A stretch of 64,000 bases of DNA from Cryptomeria japonica (taxonomy: Eukaryota > Streptophyta > Pinopsida > Cupressales > Cupressaceae), in NCBI RefSeq assembly GCF_030272615.1, contig NC_081413.1:723007649-723071648 (forward strand), in the 5' to 3' direction. The translations under genes were made by a program, and so were the position numbers. The first letter of the stretch is position 1. Each line of letters opens with the position of its first letter. Shown piece after piece: positions 9,776 to 21,672 of this stretch. The notes beneath the pieces were generated by a model that was not told the DNA's origin, ran no database searches, and was given only the letters and a program-made list of their open reading frames with translations.

Positions 9776-12019
9776 ATGCTTGTTACTCGCTCTCAAAGAA
9801 ATCAACAAAGCGAGACACACGCAGAGTCTAGTATGAATTGAAGGTTGTCAAATCCTTTTGAAGGTCCACACCTAGAGGAGACTGAAATTTCTGAAGCGCT
9901 TCTATAGGAATGCCAGGAAAACGCTTCATTCCAAAAGCTTGTAGAAAGGCTCATGGAAAATGACAAAGAAAAATATTTGCTCATGCTCACAAGTAAAGGA
10001 GTAAAACTCCCTGAAAACCTTGACGTAGATATGTTTAGGACACACCCTCAGCATTACGAATATCAAGAACGATAGCGAGAAAGGGAAATCCGCGACCTTG
10101 AACAAAACATCCTGGATTAGAACATACCAGAACAACATACACCAATGCAAAACATCCCAGATCAAGACATACCCAAGCAACATACACCAAGACAATACCT
10201 TCCCGAGAAAAATATACCGTTCCAAACACCGTTTCAACCCAGGGTCAATACAAGGGAAGAATTTTTCCCTCGGCAAAACAATGTACCTTTGGCTGCCCTT
10301 ACTCAACAAATGCAAATGTTACAAAGGCAAATGCAGGACATGCAACAAGGAACAACAATACAACACTCTTTAAATGAAATCTATCCTTATCCTTTTGACA
10401 GGAGATTACACATGATCCCTTTTCCTCCAAACTCAGACGTGCCTAAATTTGAAAAATATGATGGAAAAAGTGATCCCCGTGATCATGTCAAAGAATTCTG
10501 TACCATGAGTCTTGAGTTTGCTCATGATGACACCTATCTGATGAGGTTATTCCCAAGAAGCTTGGGAGGGAAAACAATGGAATGGTTATCCAAAATTACA
10601 CCACCTGTCAGATCGTTTGATGAATTGGTTAACAAATTCATAACACAATACTCTTATAACATCCAACACGCCATAACCGTGCTGGATGTCTGCAACACCA
10701 AACAAAAGAACAATGAAACATTCATGATATTCCTTCAACGCTGGCGATGTATGGTATCACGATATCCTCAGGATATTCCTGAAAAGGAGAAAATGGAAAT
10801 CTTCATCGACAACTTGAATGGTGAAATGAGTTATAGGCTAAAACTCCAATGCATACCATCTTTCACTAAATTGATTGAAAATGGCATTCAAGTAGAGGAA
10901 GCATGTGTCAAAAAGAGAACACTCAAATTATTCAAGGAAGGAACAAACTCATCAAACTACAATAACCAGAACAACAACAACTTGGAAAAATCTTGATTTT
11001 GGACTCGAAACAAAAACGAAGGCAACAATGAATCACATGATCCCAAATCCAAGCAACCAGTGCTTGCATTATTTGGAAATCCTCAAACTATGAAAAATCC
11101 TAAAAGTGCTAATCCAAATGCTAACACATATGCACCAAACACCAATCAAGGACAACTCAACACAAACAACACCAACGATACTCAAAGCAAAAACACAAAT
11201 CCAGGACCTAACAACAATTCACGCGACAGCACAAACAATTTCCAAAAGCGTATCTTCACACCACTAGGGCAATCACTAGAATCAGCATTCAGAGAACTTT
11301 TGGCCAATAAAATTCTCTCATTGCTAGCAATCAGCAATTATGAACCCCAAATCAAACCACCTTGGTGGAATGATTCACACTATTGTGATTTTCATCGTAA
11401 CAAGGGTCATCAGACGAACGATTGCATGAGATTGAAAAACATTGTGCAAGACATGATTGATCAAGGTGACTTAACGGTAGATGGTCTCAAAACAAATGGT
11501 GATCATGGAGCCTTTAAAAATCCCCTTCCAAATTACAACAAAGATGGAGCTTCAACCTCGAATGATGCACGCCAAGCTCGTATCAACCATATCTACAACA
11601 ACACCATAAATCACATATCAGCTGAAAATCATCAAGTAAATGTCATCATCATCCGAGATCAGCGTGATCATGAATCTGTCAATGTGACAACCCAAACTCA
11701 GAAATATGTCTTAAAAGGACATACTACACCTACAACTCCTACACCAAAGATCCAATATGACTTGGTTAGCCAACTATGCAAAAATCCAGCTCAGATATCT
11801 ATACTAGAATTGCTGAAACTATCACCGAAACACAAAGACATATTGGAACAAGCGCTATTGGAAACCAATGTACCTCAAAATCTGGATACGGATAGATTTC
11901 AAGCCATGGTCGCCCATATGACCGGACCTCATAACCTCACCTTCTCAGAGCATGAGAATGCTTCCTTGAGTCATCCGCATAACACTCCTCTCCATATCGA
12001 AGTCATCGTTTGCAAACAC
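9776..12019 (+). pseudogene. Tat-2 Gag
   Basis: This is the particle-forming protein of the element. The start reads MLVTRSQRNQQSETH, a typical plant gypsy Gag start. A Gln/Pro-rich stretch (10120-10360) precedes the conserved Gag domain at about 10439-10930 (FEKYDGKSDPRDHVKEF to SYRLKLQCIPS). An Asn/Thr-rich spacer follows, then a nonstandard zinc knuckle at 11384-11425, with spacing C-x2-H-x4-H-x4-C (CDFHRNKGHQTNDC). Tat-3 Gag has the same variant. Stops at 9839, 9905, 10073, 10118 and 10994 break it. The 3' limit is set where the protease starts. Confidence 0.85.
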
Positions 12020-12400
12020 TAAGTAAAAAGAGTCTTAATAGATGGAGGAGCTAGACTTAATATATGTACTTTAAAGCTTATCCATGCATTAGGCTTCTCA
12101 GAAGAGTCTATTGATCCCTGCAAGAAGATTACCATAAAGGCATATGATGATGAGGAAAGATCCTCTAAAGGAACCGTGATGTTACCTATTCAAGTGGAAC
12201 CAGTGCAAAAGGATACTATGTGTTAGGTCTTAGACATAGATCTCACCTACAATATTTTGTTAGGGCGACCCTGGATACATGAAATGCAAGCAGTGCCTTC
12301 TACGTATCACCAATGTGTCAAATTTCCTTATGATGGACAAGAAATCTCCATATCTATTGATCACAATCCATTTCAACATTGCAACGCAATGGGGGCAGCC
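12020..12400 (+). pseudogene. Tat-2 aspartic protease
   Basis: This retropepsin would cut the Gag-Pol polyprotein. The active-site triad reads D-G-G (VLIDGGA, codons at 12041-12049), the form typical of Tat-type elements. The second conserved segment is NILLGRPWIHEM near 12252-12290. Stops at 12020-12022 and 12224-12226 inactivate it. Tat-3 has the matching segment at 50178-51084. Confidence 0.85.
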
Positions 12401-14150
12401 CAGGACAGTTTAGTTCCTCACAATAGAGAAAAACAACGATCTTCAACATCAGATCTACAAACAACAAAGCCCAATTCATTATCTGGAGATTTCAAACAAC
12501 AAATGCAAATCAAAGACCAAGGTATGGGAGAATACTCTTCGGAGCCCTTATGTTTGGCCAAATTACCAACATCACCCAGATCTCATGGATTGCCTACTAC
12601 ATCAACACATCTGGTCACTCAACCCATCACCAAATTTGATGGTGCCTTCATTCAATTGGGCACTCTAGTGCATGAATCAGAAGACAAGGATATTCTTAGT
12701 TGGTTATACAAATATGATGAAGAAGATAACAGAGCAGCTACACTGGACATTGTTCTACCTACACACCTATATGGAAAAGGATACTTAATCATGCAGCAAA
12801 TGAGATATGATGGTAAAGGACCTATTGGGAAATGCAAAGAAGGAGTCACTGAACCCATAGATCTTCCTTCACAACCCAGTAGAGACAAAATAGGTTTGGG
12901 TTGTAAGCTCACTTTCCTATTAAGACAGCCACCCTGCATAACTGTGAAACCTCAATGGAAAGTAAAGAGGAAGTACAAAGAAGAACCCTGGCAGGAAGCA
13001 CTCTTTGAGTCTGCAGAAACAATCCGCAAGGCACGGGAACGTCAAGAACAAAAGTTACATCAGGAAAAGCTTCAAAGCCACAAAAGGGCCATATCTGTGG
13101 CAGTAGCTCATATTCAAGATCCACTATTTCAAGAACAAATAAAATCATCTCAGGATACCATTATTTCTCCCTGAGAAGGCACAGTCTATGAACAAATACA
13201 GAAAGTAGAAGCGGGATCTGACACCGAATCAACAAAAACTATCAAAATGGTATCCATAATCAAAGATTTGTTTTCACCATAAAACATACCTGTTTACAAC
13301 ACTGATAGAATCTGGGATGAAGCCTCAGAGACTGATTCCAATGAATATGAATGGGGTACCTGCTCAAATGCTACTATAGATATCCCTAATAACACTGACA
13401 ACATACCCCTTTCTCAGGAAGAGCATAACACAGAAGATAGACATCTTGAATTTGGTCCACAAAATATCTATGACACCAAGGAAAGCGAATAGAAACATTA
13501 TGAACAAGTCTATACAGAAGATAATACCATCGAAGACCTCGATGAAATCTTGGACTTCTTTAAAACCAAGAACAATCACGATGAAACCTCTGTCTTGGCA
13601 CTTACAGTAGCAGAACTTGATCCACCAAATGATTCCTTATCGCTTGTCTTTCCTGACCTCATAGACTGGGATGAACCTGAAATCCATGATATACCAATTT
13701 TTCCAGATGATGAATCTATTATCCACTACTTATGTACCATTAACCCAGAAACAGGCTCTACCAGTGAACAAAGTAATGATGTCTGCCAATCAGGGAGTGC
13801 CAAGTCTCTCAGTCGCAAAAATGAACCAAGTAAAAGATCTGGTGCTGAAAACCAGTCAATGGCAGCTCAAGATCACAAAAAAGTAAAAATAAAGGATGCA
13901 TATGAGGGTGAAAACCTTTTTAAGGCACCTAAAGATGGGAGACTTGACACTCTTCCTGAGCACTTTCATGAGCGATCACCCATATTGATTGAGCCCACTC
14001 AATCAATCAACATTGGTACCACAGAAGCAGTCAGAAACATACACCTTGCAGAATCTCTGACAGAGGAGGAACGATCAACATTTATCATTTTCTTTAAAGA
14101 AAAGCAAATTAACTTTGCTTGGTCATATGTCGATATGCCCGGAGTAGATC
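12400..14150 (+). pseudogene. Tat-2 protease-RT linker with a G-patch-like segment
   Basis: This long acidic linker separates protease and RT. A G-patch-like segment lies at about 12767-12910: YGKGYLIMQQMRYDGKGPIG with a later IGLGC. G-patch segments bind RNA or helicase partners in other proteins. Tat-3 has the homologous segment in better condition (GYDGTTGLGLQ, near 41890-41960). Charged low-complexity sequence follows. Stops at 13172, 13280 and 13490 interrupt it. Confidence 0.65.
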
Positions 14151-15470
14151 CACACTTAATCATGCATCACTTGTCCATCTCTCCAGGAATTAAACCAGTC
14201 AAACAAAAGCTACGAAAGATGAATCCATAGGTGGCACTCATGGTCAAAGCTAAACTGAAGAAACTATTAGATGTCGGATTCATCCGACCCATTGACTATG
14301 CAGAATGGATTTCCAGTATAGTATCGGTATCAAAACTAGACGGCAGTATCAGAATCTGCACTGATTTTTGAGATGTCAACAAAGCTTGTCCAAAAGATGA
14401 CTTTCCTCTACCCAGTATTGACATAATTGTAGATCTCACAGCAGGCCATGCAATGCTCTCACTAATGGACAGTTTCTCAGGGTATAATCAAATTAAAATA
14501 GCCTCGGAAGATCAAGATAAAATTGCGTTCACCTGTCCTTGGGGAACGTACTATTGGAATGTTATGCCTTTTGGCTTAAAGAATGCAGGGGCTACTTATC
14601 AAAGAGCAATGACTACAATCTTTCATGACATGATGCACACATTTATGGAAGATTACGTGGATGATTTACTAGCTAAATCCTTCACTAGAGCAGAATATCT
14701 CGGCATCCTAGAAAAGATTTTTGATCGATTGGAGAAATTCCAAGTCAGGCTCAACCCTAATAAGTGTGTCTTCGGGGTTACATCAAGCAAGTTATTAGGC
14801 TACATAGTCTCAGCTAAAGGTATTGAAGTAGATCCAGCAAAGGTACAAGCCATTATGGAAATGCCACCACCAAAGAATATCAGTCAACTCAGATCTCTAC
14901 AAGGACGACTTCAATCAATCAGGTGATTCATCGCTCAATTAGTTGATAAAAGTCTACCATTTAACCATTTACTACACAAAAATGTACCATTCAAATGGGA
15001 GACCAAGTGTGCAGAATCTTTTTATCAAATCAAACAGTACCTGATGAATCCACCAGTTCTGGTACCACTAGTCACAGGAAAGCCACTTATCCTATATATC
15101 TCAACAACAAATATATCGTTGGGGGCACTATTGGCACAAGAAGATCAACAAGGAAAGGAACGAGCCATATACTACATCAGTAGGACATTGAATGGCTATG
15201 AAATCAACTATACATTCATTGAAAAGGCTTGCCTAACAGTGGTCTTCGCATCTCAGAACTTCTGACATTATATGCTAGCACACACCATTAAGCTAGTAGC
15301 CAAAATTGATCCTCTTAAATATCTACTCAGCAAAGCAGCTCTTACTGGACGATTGGCTAAACGGGTCATGATTCTCAGTGAATTTGACATCCAATACATA
15401 GAAAGAAGAGCCATCAAAGGACAAGCAATTGCAGATCAACTAGCTGAAGCACCGCTACCAGGAAAACAAA
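14150..15470 (+). pseudogene. Tat-2 reverse transcriptase and RNase H
   Basis: This domain copies element RNA into DNA. KQKLRKMNP at 14203-14229 marks the RT start. The catalytic YVDD is intact at 14654-14665. The connection and RNase H follow (LGALLAQED at about 15120, YFISRTLNG-like at 15168, FDIQYIERRAIKGQAIADQL at about 15380-15440). Stops at 14228, 14369, 14924 and 15263 break it. Confidence 0.9.
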
Positions 15471-15499
15471 CTATGGCGATTGAATTTTCGGACAGGGAC

Positions 15500-15920
15500 G
15501 TTCTTGCTCTTTCTACCAAACAATGGACTCTATACTTTGATGGATCCTACACCCAACACGGTTCAGGGGCTGGTATTCTTTTCATCACTCCAGAAGGACA
15601 CACTATACCAAGATCATATAGGCTTATGTTCCCCTGCACAAATAATGTGGTTGAATATGAGGCATTGGTTATAGGCATCAAAATGGCCGTAGAATGGAAA
15701 ATCACGGAGTTAAAAGTCTATGGAGATTCATAATTAGTTGTCAATGAGATCAACAACGACTATCAAACAAAGGATGACAAGCTGCTACCCTACAAATGAA
15801 TGGTGGATGACTTCAAACAGTATTTTGTGCACATCACCTTCGAGCAAATACCAAGGTTGAACAACAAGGCAGCCGATGCCATGGCTACTATCACTTCATT
15901 ATTACAAATTCCATAGCAAC
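15500..15920 (+). pseudogene. Tat-2 second RNase H-like domain
   Basis: A second RNase H fold follows the first. Its acidic residues sit in LYFDGSYTQHGSG, VVEYEAL and VYGDS. An additional RNase H acquired after the ancestral one is a known diagnostic of Tat-lineage plant elements. The frame is broken by TAA 15731-15733, TGA 15797-15799 and TAG 15914-15916. The final Asp region reads KAADAMATI. Tat-3 has a homologous domain at about 31500-31860. Confidence 0.85.
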
Positions 15921-16079
15921 AGAGTCATTACGAGTTCCTAGTAGAGCAACTATTCTCCCCAGCCTATGACCACTCTAAATCCCATGTTATCTATGCTTTG
16001 ACTAGTTCAGATTCTCCGTTATATGGACCGATACACGACTACCTCAAGAACAATATCTTACCCATTAACCAATCCTATA

Positions 16080-17275
16080 ACTAGAAACGTAATTTTATCT
16101 GGCAAGCTGCTCGTTATACCCTTACCGTTGATACTTTGTACCGTCAAGGTCTAGATGGTACTCTTCTTTGTTGCCTTGATCATAATGATTCTTATTCTGC
16201 TTTACATGAGCTTCACAAAGGTATTTGTGGCACACATTCAAGTGGTACTAATCTTGCTAAAAAGATTCTAAGGATGGGATACTACTGGCCTACAATGGAG
16301 AAAGATTCTTACCACTTCGCCAAGAAATGTCCTAAATGTCAGATCCATGGCAATCTTATACACGCACCAGCACAGGAATTGCATCCATTTACAACATCAT
16401 GGCCCTTTTGTCAGTGGGGACTAGACTTAGTTGGCAAAATTCATCCTTCATCTTCAAATGGACACAAGTTCATTATAACTGCAACATAATACTTTACCAA
16501 ATGGATAGAAGCAGTTCCTATGACCACATTAACTGGGAAACAAATTGCCTCTTTTATCCTAAATTATCTGATCTGCAGATATGGTATTCCAAGTTCAATC
16601 ATCACAGATAGTGGATGACCTTTCAAAAACCAAGATGTACAAGAACTATGTGAAAAATTCAAAATCCAGCATCGGTTCTCTACACCATACTCCCCACAAG
16701 GAAATGGTCAAGCAGAAGCATCTAACAAGACAATACTAAAAATCCTAAAGAAAATAGTGAATGATGCAGGCAAAGATTGGCACGTACAACTCAATCCAGC
16801 ACTTTGGGCATACAGAACCAGCATTCGTACATCTACAGGAGCAACACCATACTCATTGGTATATGGATCAGAAGCCATTTTACCCCTAGAGGTAGAAATC
16901 CCATCTCTCAGAGTATCTTTGAAAGGTTTAATCCCGGATAAAGAGTATCGAGTTAACCGACTACAAGAACTTGAACTATTAGATGAAAGACGTCAGCATG
17001 CTTACACTCATCTCAAAGCATATCAACAACGCATGTGCAGGAGCTACAATCACAAGGTCATCCCTCGCAACTTCGAAGTTGGTGACCTAGTCCTCAAAGA
17101 AAATCTAAGAAATCAGCAAGATCAAGAAAAGAAAGGGAAGTTTGAACCTAACTGGTTGGGTCCCTATGTCATCATATCAGTCTATGGATCAGGTCCCTAT
17201 CAGCTAACAACTTCAGAAGGAGATGTGCTTGACGAACCAACTAACAGCATCCATCTGAAGAAGTACTACACTTGA
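16080..17275 (+). pseudogene. Tat-2 integrase
   Basis: The zinc-binding region contains ELHKGICGTH and CPKCQIHG. The core has the first Asp in WGLDLVGK, the second in IITDSG and the Glu in QAEASNKT. The C-terminal region carries KFEPNWLGPYVI, a GPY/F-type motif, and ends at HLKKYYT. TAG 16082, TAA 16487 and TGA 16616 interrupt it. There is no chromodomain. Tat-1 integrase is closely similar. Confidence 0.9.
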
Positions 17276-18638
17276 GTAGTCTAATGCATAGAAAAAGCCA
17301 AAACAAGAAAAAAAAAATCAAAAAATCCAGAAAAAGCAAATAACAAGGTACAATAAAAGAAACTAGTGAAAACCTAGTAACAGGCGCTATTGTGAAAGAA
17401 TGGCTTCTCTATCTATCTCCATACCATTTTATCTGTATCCTTAAAACACTATCGGCCATCACCCGACACTTAGCACATATCCATTCAGGACAGACTTAGC
17501 ATAGTCACTATCCTGGTCTATCCATATATATCCTCTTACCACATTCCACCATGGCTTGGAAATCACTGTACATATTCGCGTCAAGAGGCACACCCAGCTA
17601 GGGGCAATAAATAATCAAAATTTGCAACACTTTCAAGACATCAAAACTATTTGCAAAACTCAAAAACATTACATCCAAACAACCAAAACTACACTTTATC
17701 GCAAAGCAAAACAAAGAAACACAAAAATACCAAGGATGGATGATTTTCTGAAGTACTAAATGTTGCATTATCGCATAAAATCTTGACTATTTTTGCATTT
17801 TGAACTTTTAAAAAAATTATTGGATTCTTTGCCTTTTCTCACTAAATGCTTCAAAGCTAGAGATCATGGGGAAACTCCAATATTTTCTTAGTTTTCTGTC
17901 TGGGAGGCGATCACTTGTACTGTGTGAATACTTGCCTCGAGACGTGATACATTGAATATCACTGAAGGCATGATTCCACTTCACGCATACAAATCATTTA
18001 ATCTTGTCTGTTTATACGCAATCCGCACTCTGGTCGTCCTAGTTCAATTATACCTTGATGCTTGTGCTATCTTGCAAAATCAAATATCATGTAAATTTTT
18101 CTCAGGTCATTATGGTTCAATTATACCATTATGCTTGTATAAATTTTCAACATATCCCAAAATCAAACCAAAGCTCAATGATGACACTTATCTCGAAAGC
18201 AAATAACATATGGTTATATCAGGATGGCAAATACAGAATGAGGATGCTCCAAAAACAATTAGTTGCATATCATTTTAACATAGTTGCATATCATTTTTAA
18301 CATAGTTGCATATCATTTTACAATTAGTTGCATATCATTTTACAAATAATTGCATATCATTTCACAATTACTTGCATATCATTATCATACATCTCATTTT
18401 CAAGATACATCTCACAACATATCAACGCATACATCTTGCATCATACATTTAAGCATTGCATCACCATAAAGTAAAGAAAAGAACGCATAACACATACATC
18501 CATGTAACACACCACATGATCAAAGACAATGATGTCGTATATATATATATCAAAAATGATCAAAATGTACAAAATTTGTCGTATCTGTGCCCAGTACAAA
18601 GAATACAATGATAAAAAATACAACGGAGACAATGTCTC
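17276..18638 (+). other. Tat-2 post-pol interval
   Basis: There is no gene on either strand that I can support. At 17365-17388 lies the GTGAAAACCT/CAGGCGC block shared with Tat-1. The rest is AT-rich. A ~22-bp repeat array lies at 18258-18385, and a short AT run is near 18538-18550. Confidence 0.6.
18258..18385 (+). repeat. Six copies of a ~22-bp unit (GTTGCATATCATTTTA)
   Basis: Units start near 18262, 18283, 18305, 18327, 18349 and 18371. They lie about 250 bp downstream of the stop codon of the antisense PMD gene. Tat-3 has a ~22-bp array in the same position relative to its PMD gene (27682-27790). Confidence 0.85.
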
Positions 18639-20704
18639 TCAAGTATGGCTATCCCCTAATGGAGATGGTCTCGCTCCAGAAGTCCCCACCCCCAGATCTC
18701 CAGGGGGATCATGTCTCGATGGCCCTGTCACCCCTCGGCTCTCTGACCGCGACCCAGTATCTCGAGATCGACTGGATCTCGACTGTGTAAACCTCTGTAC
18801 TCGACGATCCCTGGGTACCACAGCCTCATAGTGATGATGGTAGTACACCACCTCTTGAGCTCTCAAAGATAGCTCTCTTAGGGTGTCTCTCATTGGACCA
18901 CCCACCGCTGCCCTTTGCACGCTTGCTGCAAGCTCCTCTGCTCAACCCCGCTGCTCTATCTTCGTGTCTCACTCAGTGGTCAACTGTGCAATCTGCCGCT
19001 GATATGTCAATAATTGTGCCTGTAGCTGCTATACCATCACCTGTAGGGTCCTAATTTGTGCATCCTCAACATGAGTGGGGATCCGGACCTGTAGGGGTAC
19101 CTGTGTAGGGGTATCCCCTCTCCCTCTGCCTATCCTCGGTGCTGGAGGTGGGAGCACATCCATCCTCCTCATCTAAGCTGGTCATGTTGCCTCGTCAGTC
19201 CCCCCCACTGTAGCTAGAACCTCCCCCACTCTCCCCTCTCCACCTGCTCCAATGGTCAACCCGCCTCTCCCTCTGTCCATCACCACCCATCTAACTGCTC
19301 TCTCCAACCCTCTATCTCCTCTCCTCCCTCTATCTCCTCTCCTCCCCCGATCTCCTCTCCCTTGTCATCCTCCTCCACCATCTCTATCATCCTCATCATC
19401 TCCACCTCCCTCATCATCATCATCATCATCATCAAATGTTAGCCGCATCTCCTCTAGATCTGATATCCTTGCCACTACCCGCGCAGCGAACAATCTCGCG
19501 AACTCATCTATCATGCCCGCATCCAAAATCTCTGGGGCATAATCTCATATCTGGCCCCCCAAGCTGACAAACTCCTCCATAGCCGCCACACTGTCAATAG
19601 TCGGACCCCAATCTGGTATGTCCTACCTCCGGCGTGCATACAAACAAGCCCCCTGAGGTATACCCTGCTGTCGACCAAACTATCGCAAAACTCGGGTGAC
19701 CACAAATCTCTCGATCACGAATGGGGTCCTCCCGATCAGGTATCTCGTCATGAAAACATAGGGCATCTCTAGCCCATCCTCTGCCCATACCTCACACCCT
19801 GTATACGATCGCCATGTGACCATATCAATGTCATCCAACACTCTCCTCCAATGATCTAGTTTGCCCAACTTCCACTAGACAACTGGACCCCTATACCCAT
19901 AGGCATAGGCACGTCCAACGGGCCTATCTCTGTCTGCTAATGGCCTAGCTGCCAGAATGTGCTTCTGGCACCATACCTGAAGGAGTGTCACACCAGCTGA
20001 CAGACTGTCATAACCTAGGTATACCACCTCGTGCAAGTCCCTGTACAGATGGGCTAGCATAGCTGATCCCGACGTGAACCTATGACCCTGTGTAACCATG
20101 TCCTCTAAAACCAGCCCCCATCCCACAGATAGTCCCTTCGACCTGCGGTCAGGACATAGAAAGCCACCTATAAACCTTGCTAGTACTGATGGAAGCAGTG
20201 CATAATCCAAGTCCAGGCCAAGGGATCTCATATCCAGATACTGTCTCATCATGGAATATGCGGCGAAGTGCCTTTGTGCCACCCTCCTCTGACTGTTCAT
20301 AAGGTAGTAGTGAACCTACTACTGGTATGCGCAAAATCCTATAACAGTCCTCTGGCGTGACTGTCATCTCACCCGTGGCAAAGTGGAAGATGTTCGTGTC
20401 GCTGTGCCACCTCTCTGTGAGCGCTGTAAGTAACCCCCAGTTCACAGTGAACCGAGGCATATCCAACAGGGACGTCAGACCGCATCTCTTGATAATAACC
20501 AGGTCGGCTTGTGTCAACCATGGTATCAAAGTCCAAGACCTAGGAAATTGCTCACGTGACTGAACCACGCCCAATCGCTTCTGTCAACCAGCAAAACAAG
20601 TCCAATATCAATTTCCCCATCAAAACAAAGATATCAAAATCAAAATCACATCAAACAAAAACATGAAACAATTTGCTCCTCTACATCAAGTTCAACATCC
20701 TATC

Positions 20705-20882
20705 ATTTCATATCAGCTTGTAAAACAACTCAAGTTATCAAAAACCATATCAAAACTTATAACACAACTCAAGTCTCCAAATCGCATAAACTTGTAAAAC
20801 AACTCAAGTTTCCCACCCATATCAGCTTGAAAAATAACTCAAGTTTCCAACCCATATCAGCTTGTAACACAAATCAGGCTTC
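20705..20882 (-). repeat. Five copies of a ~35-48-bp unit inside the intron
   Basis: The units read roughly CATATCAGCTTGTAAAACAA then CTCAAGTTTCCAACC on the plus strand and start near 20709, 20746, 20784, 20817 and 20852. Confidence 0.75.
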
Positions 20883-21119
20883 ACACATTGAACTTAAAAC
20901 AGAGTGCAAAAACAAATCATGCTTTGATCAAAACAACACATTAATATCTATGCATAACTTGAAATATCGCAAATCAAAACAAGTTATATCAACACTCATA
21001 TTGGACAAATCAATAAAAAACCATGACAGCAAAACATAGCAAAGCACCAATTACACCTATCCTAACAAAACTAGCTTTATCTTATCAATTTTTTTTCATT
21101 CACAAATCACCCAATCTCA

Positions 21120-21600
21120 CAAATTTTTTCCTGATGTGTTAAAACAGATTGTCTACGTGCTAAAATAATGCACTATGTTGTTTTCTCCGCGCGCTAATCT
21201 ATTTACCCTATGCGCTAGACTGCCTCTACGCGCTATCCTTTTTCCCCAATGTGCCACCCAACCTACCCCATGCGCTAAAACCTATTTATGTGCTAACCTA
21301 CATCATACTGACGCTACCTATTTGACCCTATGTGCTAGGTCTATCCTATGCGCTAAAACCCCTTACCCATGCGAACCCCTATGACCCCTATGCGCTAAGT
21401 CTAGCTCACGCGCTACCCTGTTGACCTGATGCACTACCCTATGTTCAACATGCGCTATTCTACCACCATGCTATAACCTAGAACTTTTATGCGCCATCTT
21501 ATTTGTTTCGGACGCAGCCCTAAATTCAAAATGCTATGCGCTACCTAAATTTTTGTATGCGCTAAATTACGACTTTGACGCGCTAAACCGATAAAACCAA
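21120..21600 (-). repeat. Inverted motif cluster: ATGCGCTA words in the PMD intron
   Basis: About 20 occurrences of ATGCGCTA/CGCGCTA or decayed forms lie in ~480 bp. On the minus strand they read TAGCGCAT, the same word as the leader clusters at 6776-7032 and 8526-8902. The element therefore carries the motif in opposite orientations at its two ends. Confidence 0.82.
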
Positions 21601-21672
21601 ATTTCAAAAATAAAAAACTAACCAAAAACAACAAAATCAAAAATAAAAAAAGGGTCAAAAGTGTTGACTTAC

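Larger units (their letters stand above)
9776..17275 (+). pseudogene. Tat-2 gag-pro-pol, single frame of 2,500 codons with 20 premature stops
   Basis: One reading frame runs from the ATG at 9776 to the stop at 17273-17275 without a frameshift. In-frame stops start at TGA 9839, 10994, 13172, 14369, 14924, 15263, 15797 and 16616; at TAG 9905, 10073, 10118, 12224, 13490, 14228, 15914 and 16082; and at TAA 12020, 13280, 15731 and 16487. Domain order is Gag, protease, G-patch-like linker, RT, RNase H, second RNase H, integrase. Many stops fit CGA, CAG or CAA changed by C to T; some, such as the one at 16487, do not. As it stands the frame cannot make the polyprotein. Confidence 0.93.
20581..21672 (-). 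other. Intron of Tat-2 PMD gene (1092 bp)
   Basis: It is bounded by GTAAGT and TTGACAG on the minus strand. It contains a motif cluster (21120-21600) and a short tandem repeat (20705-20882) but no ORF of note. Splicing is inferred from matching exon phases and from the same structure in Tat-3. Confidence 0.65.

Noticed and set aside
18639-18920. Independent 93-codon Arg/Ser-rich gene
   Set aside because: It is in the same frame as the downstream part of the PMD exon 2 and forms its C-terminal tail.
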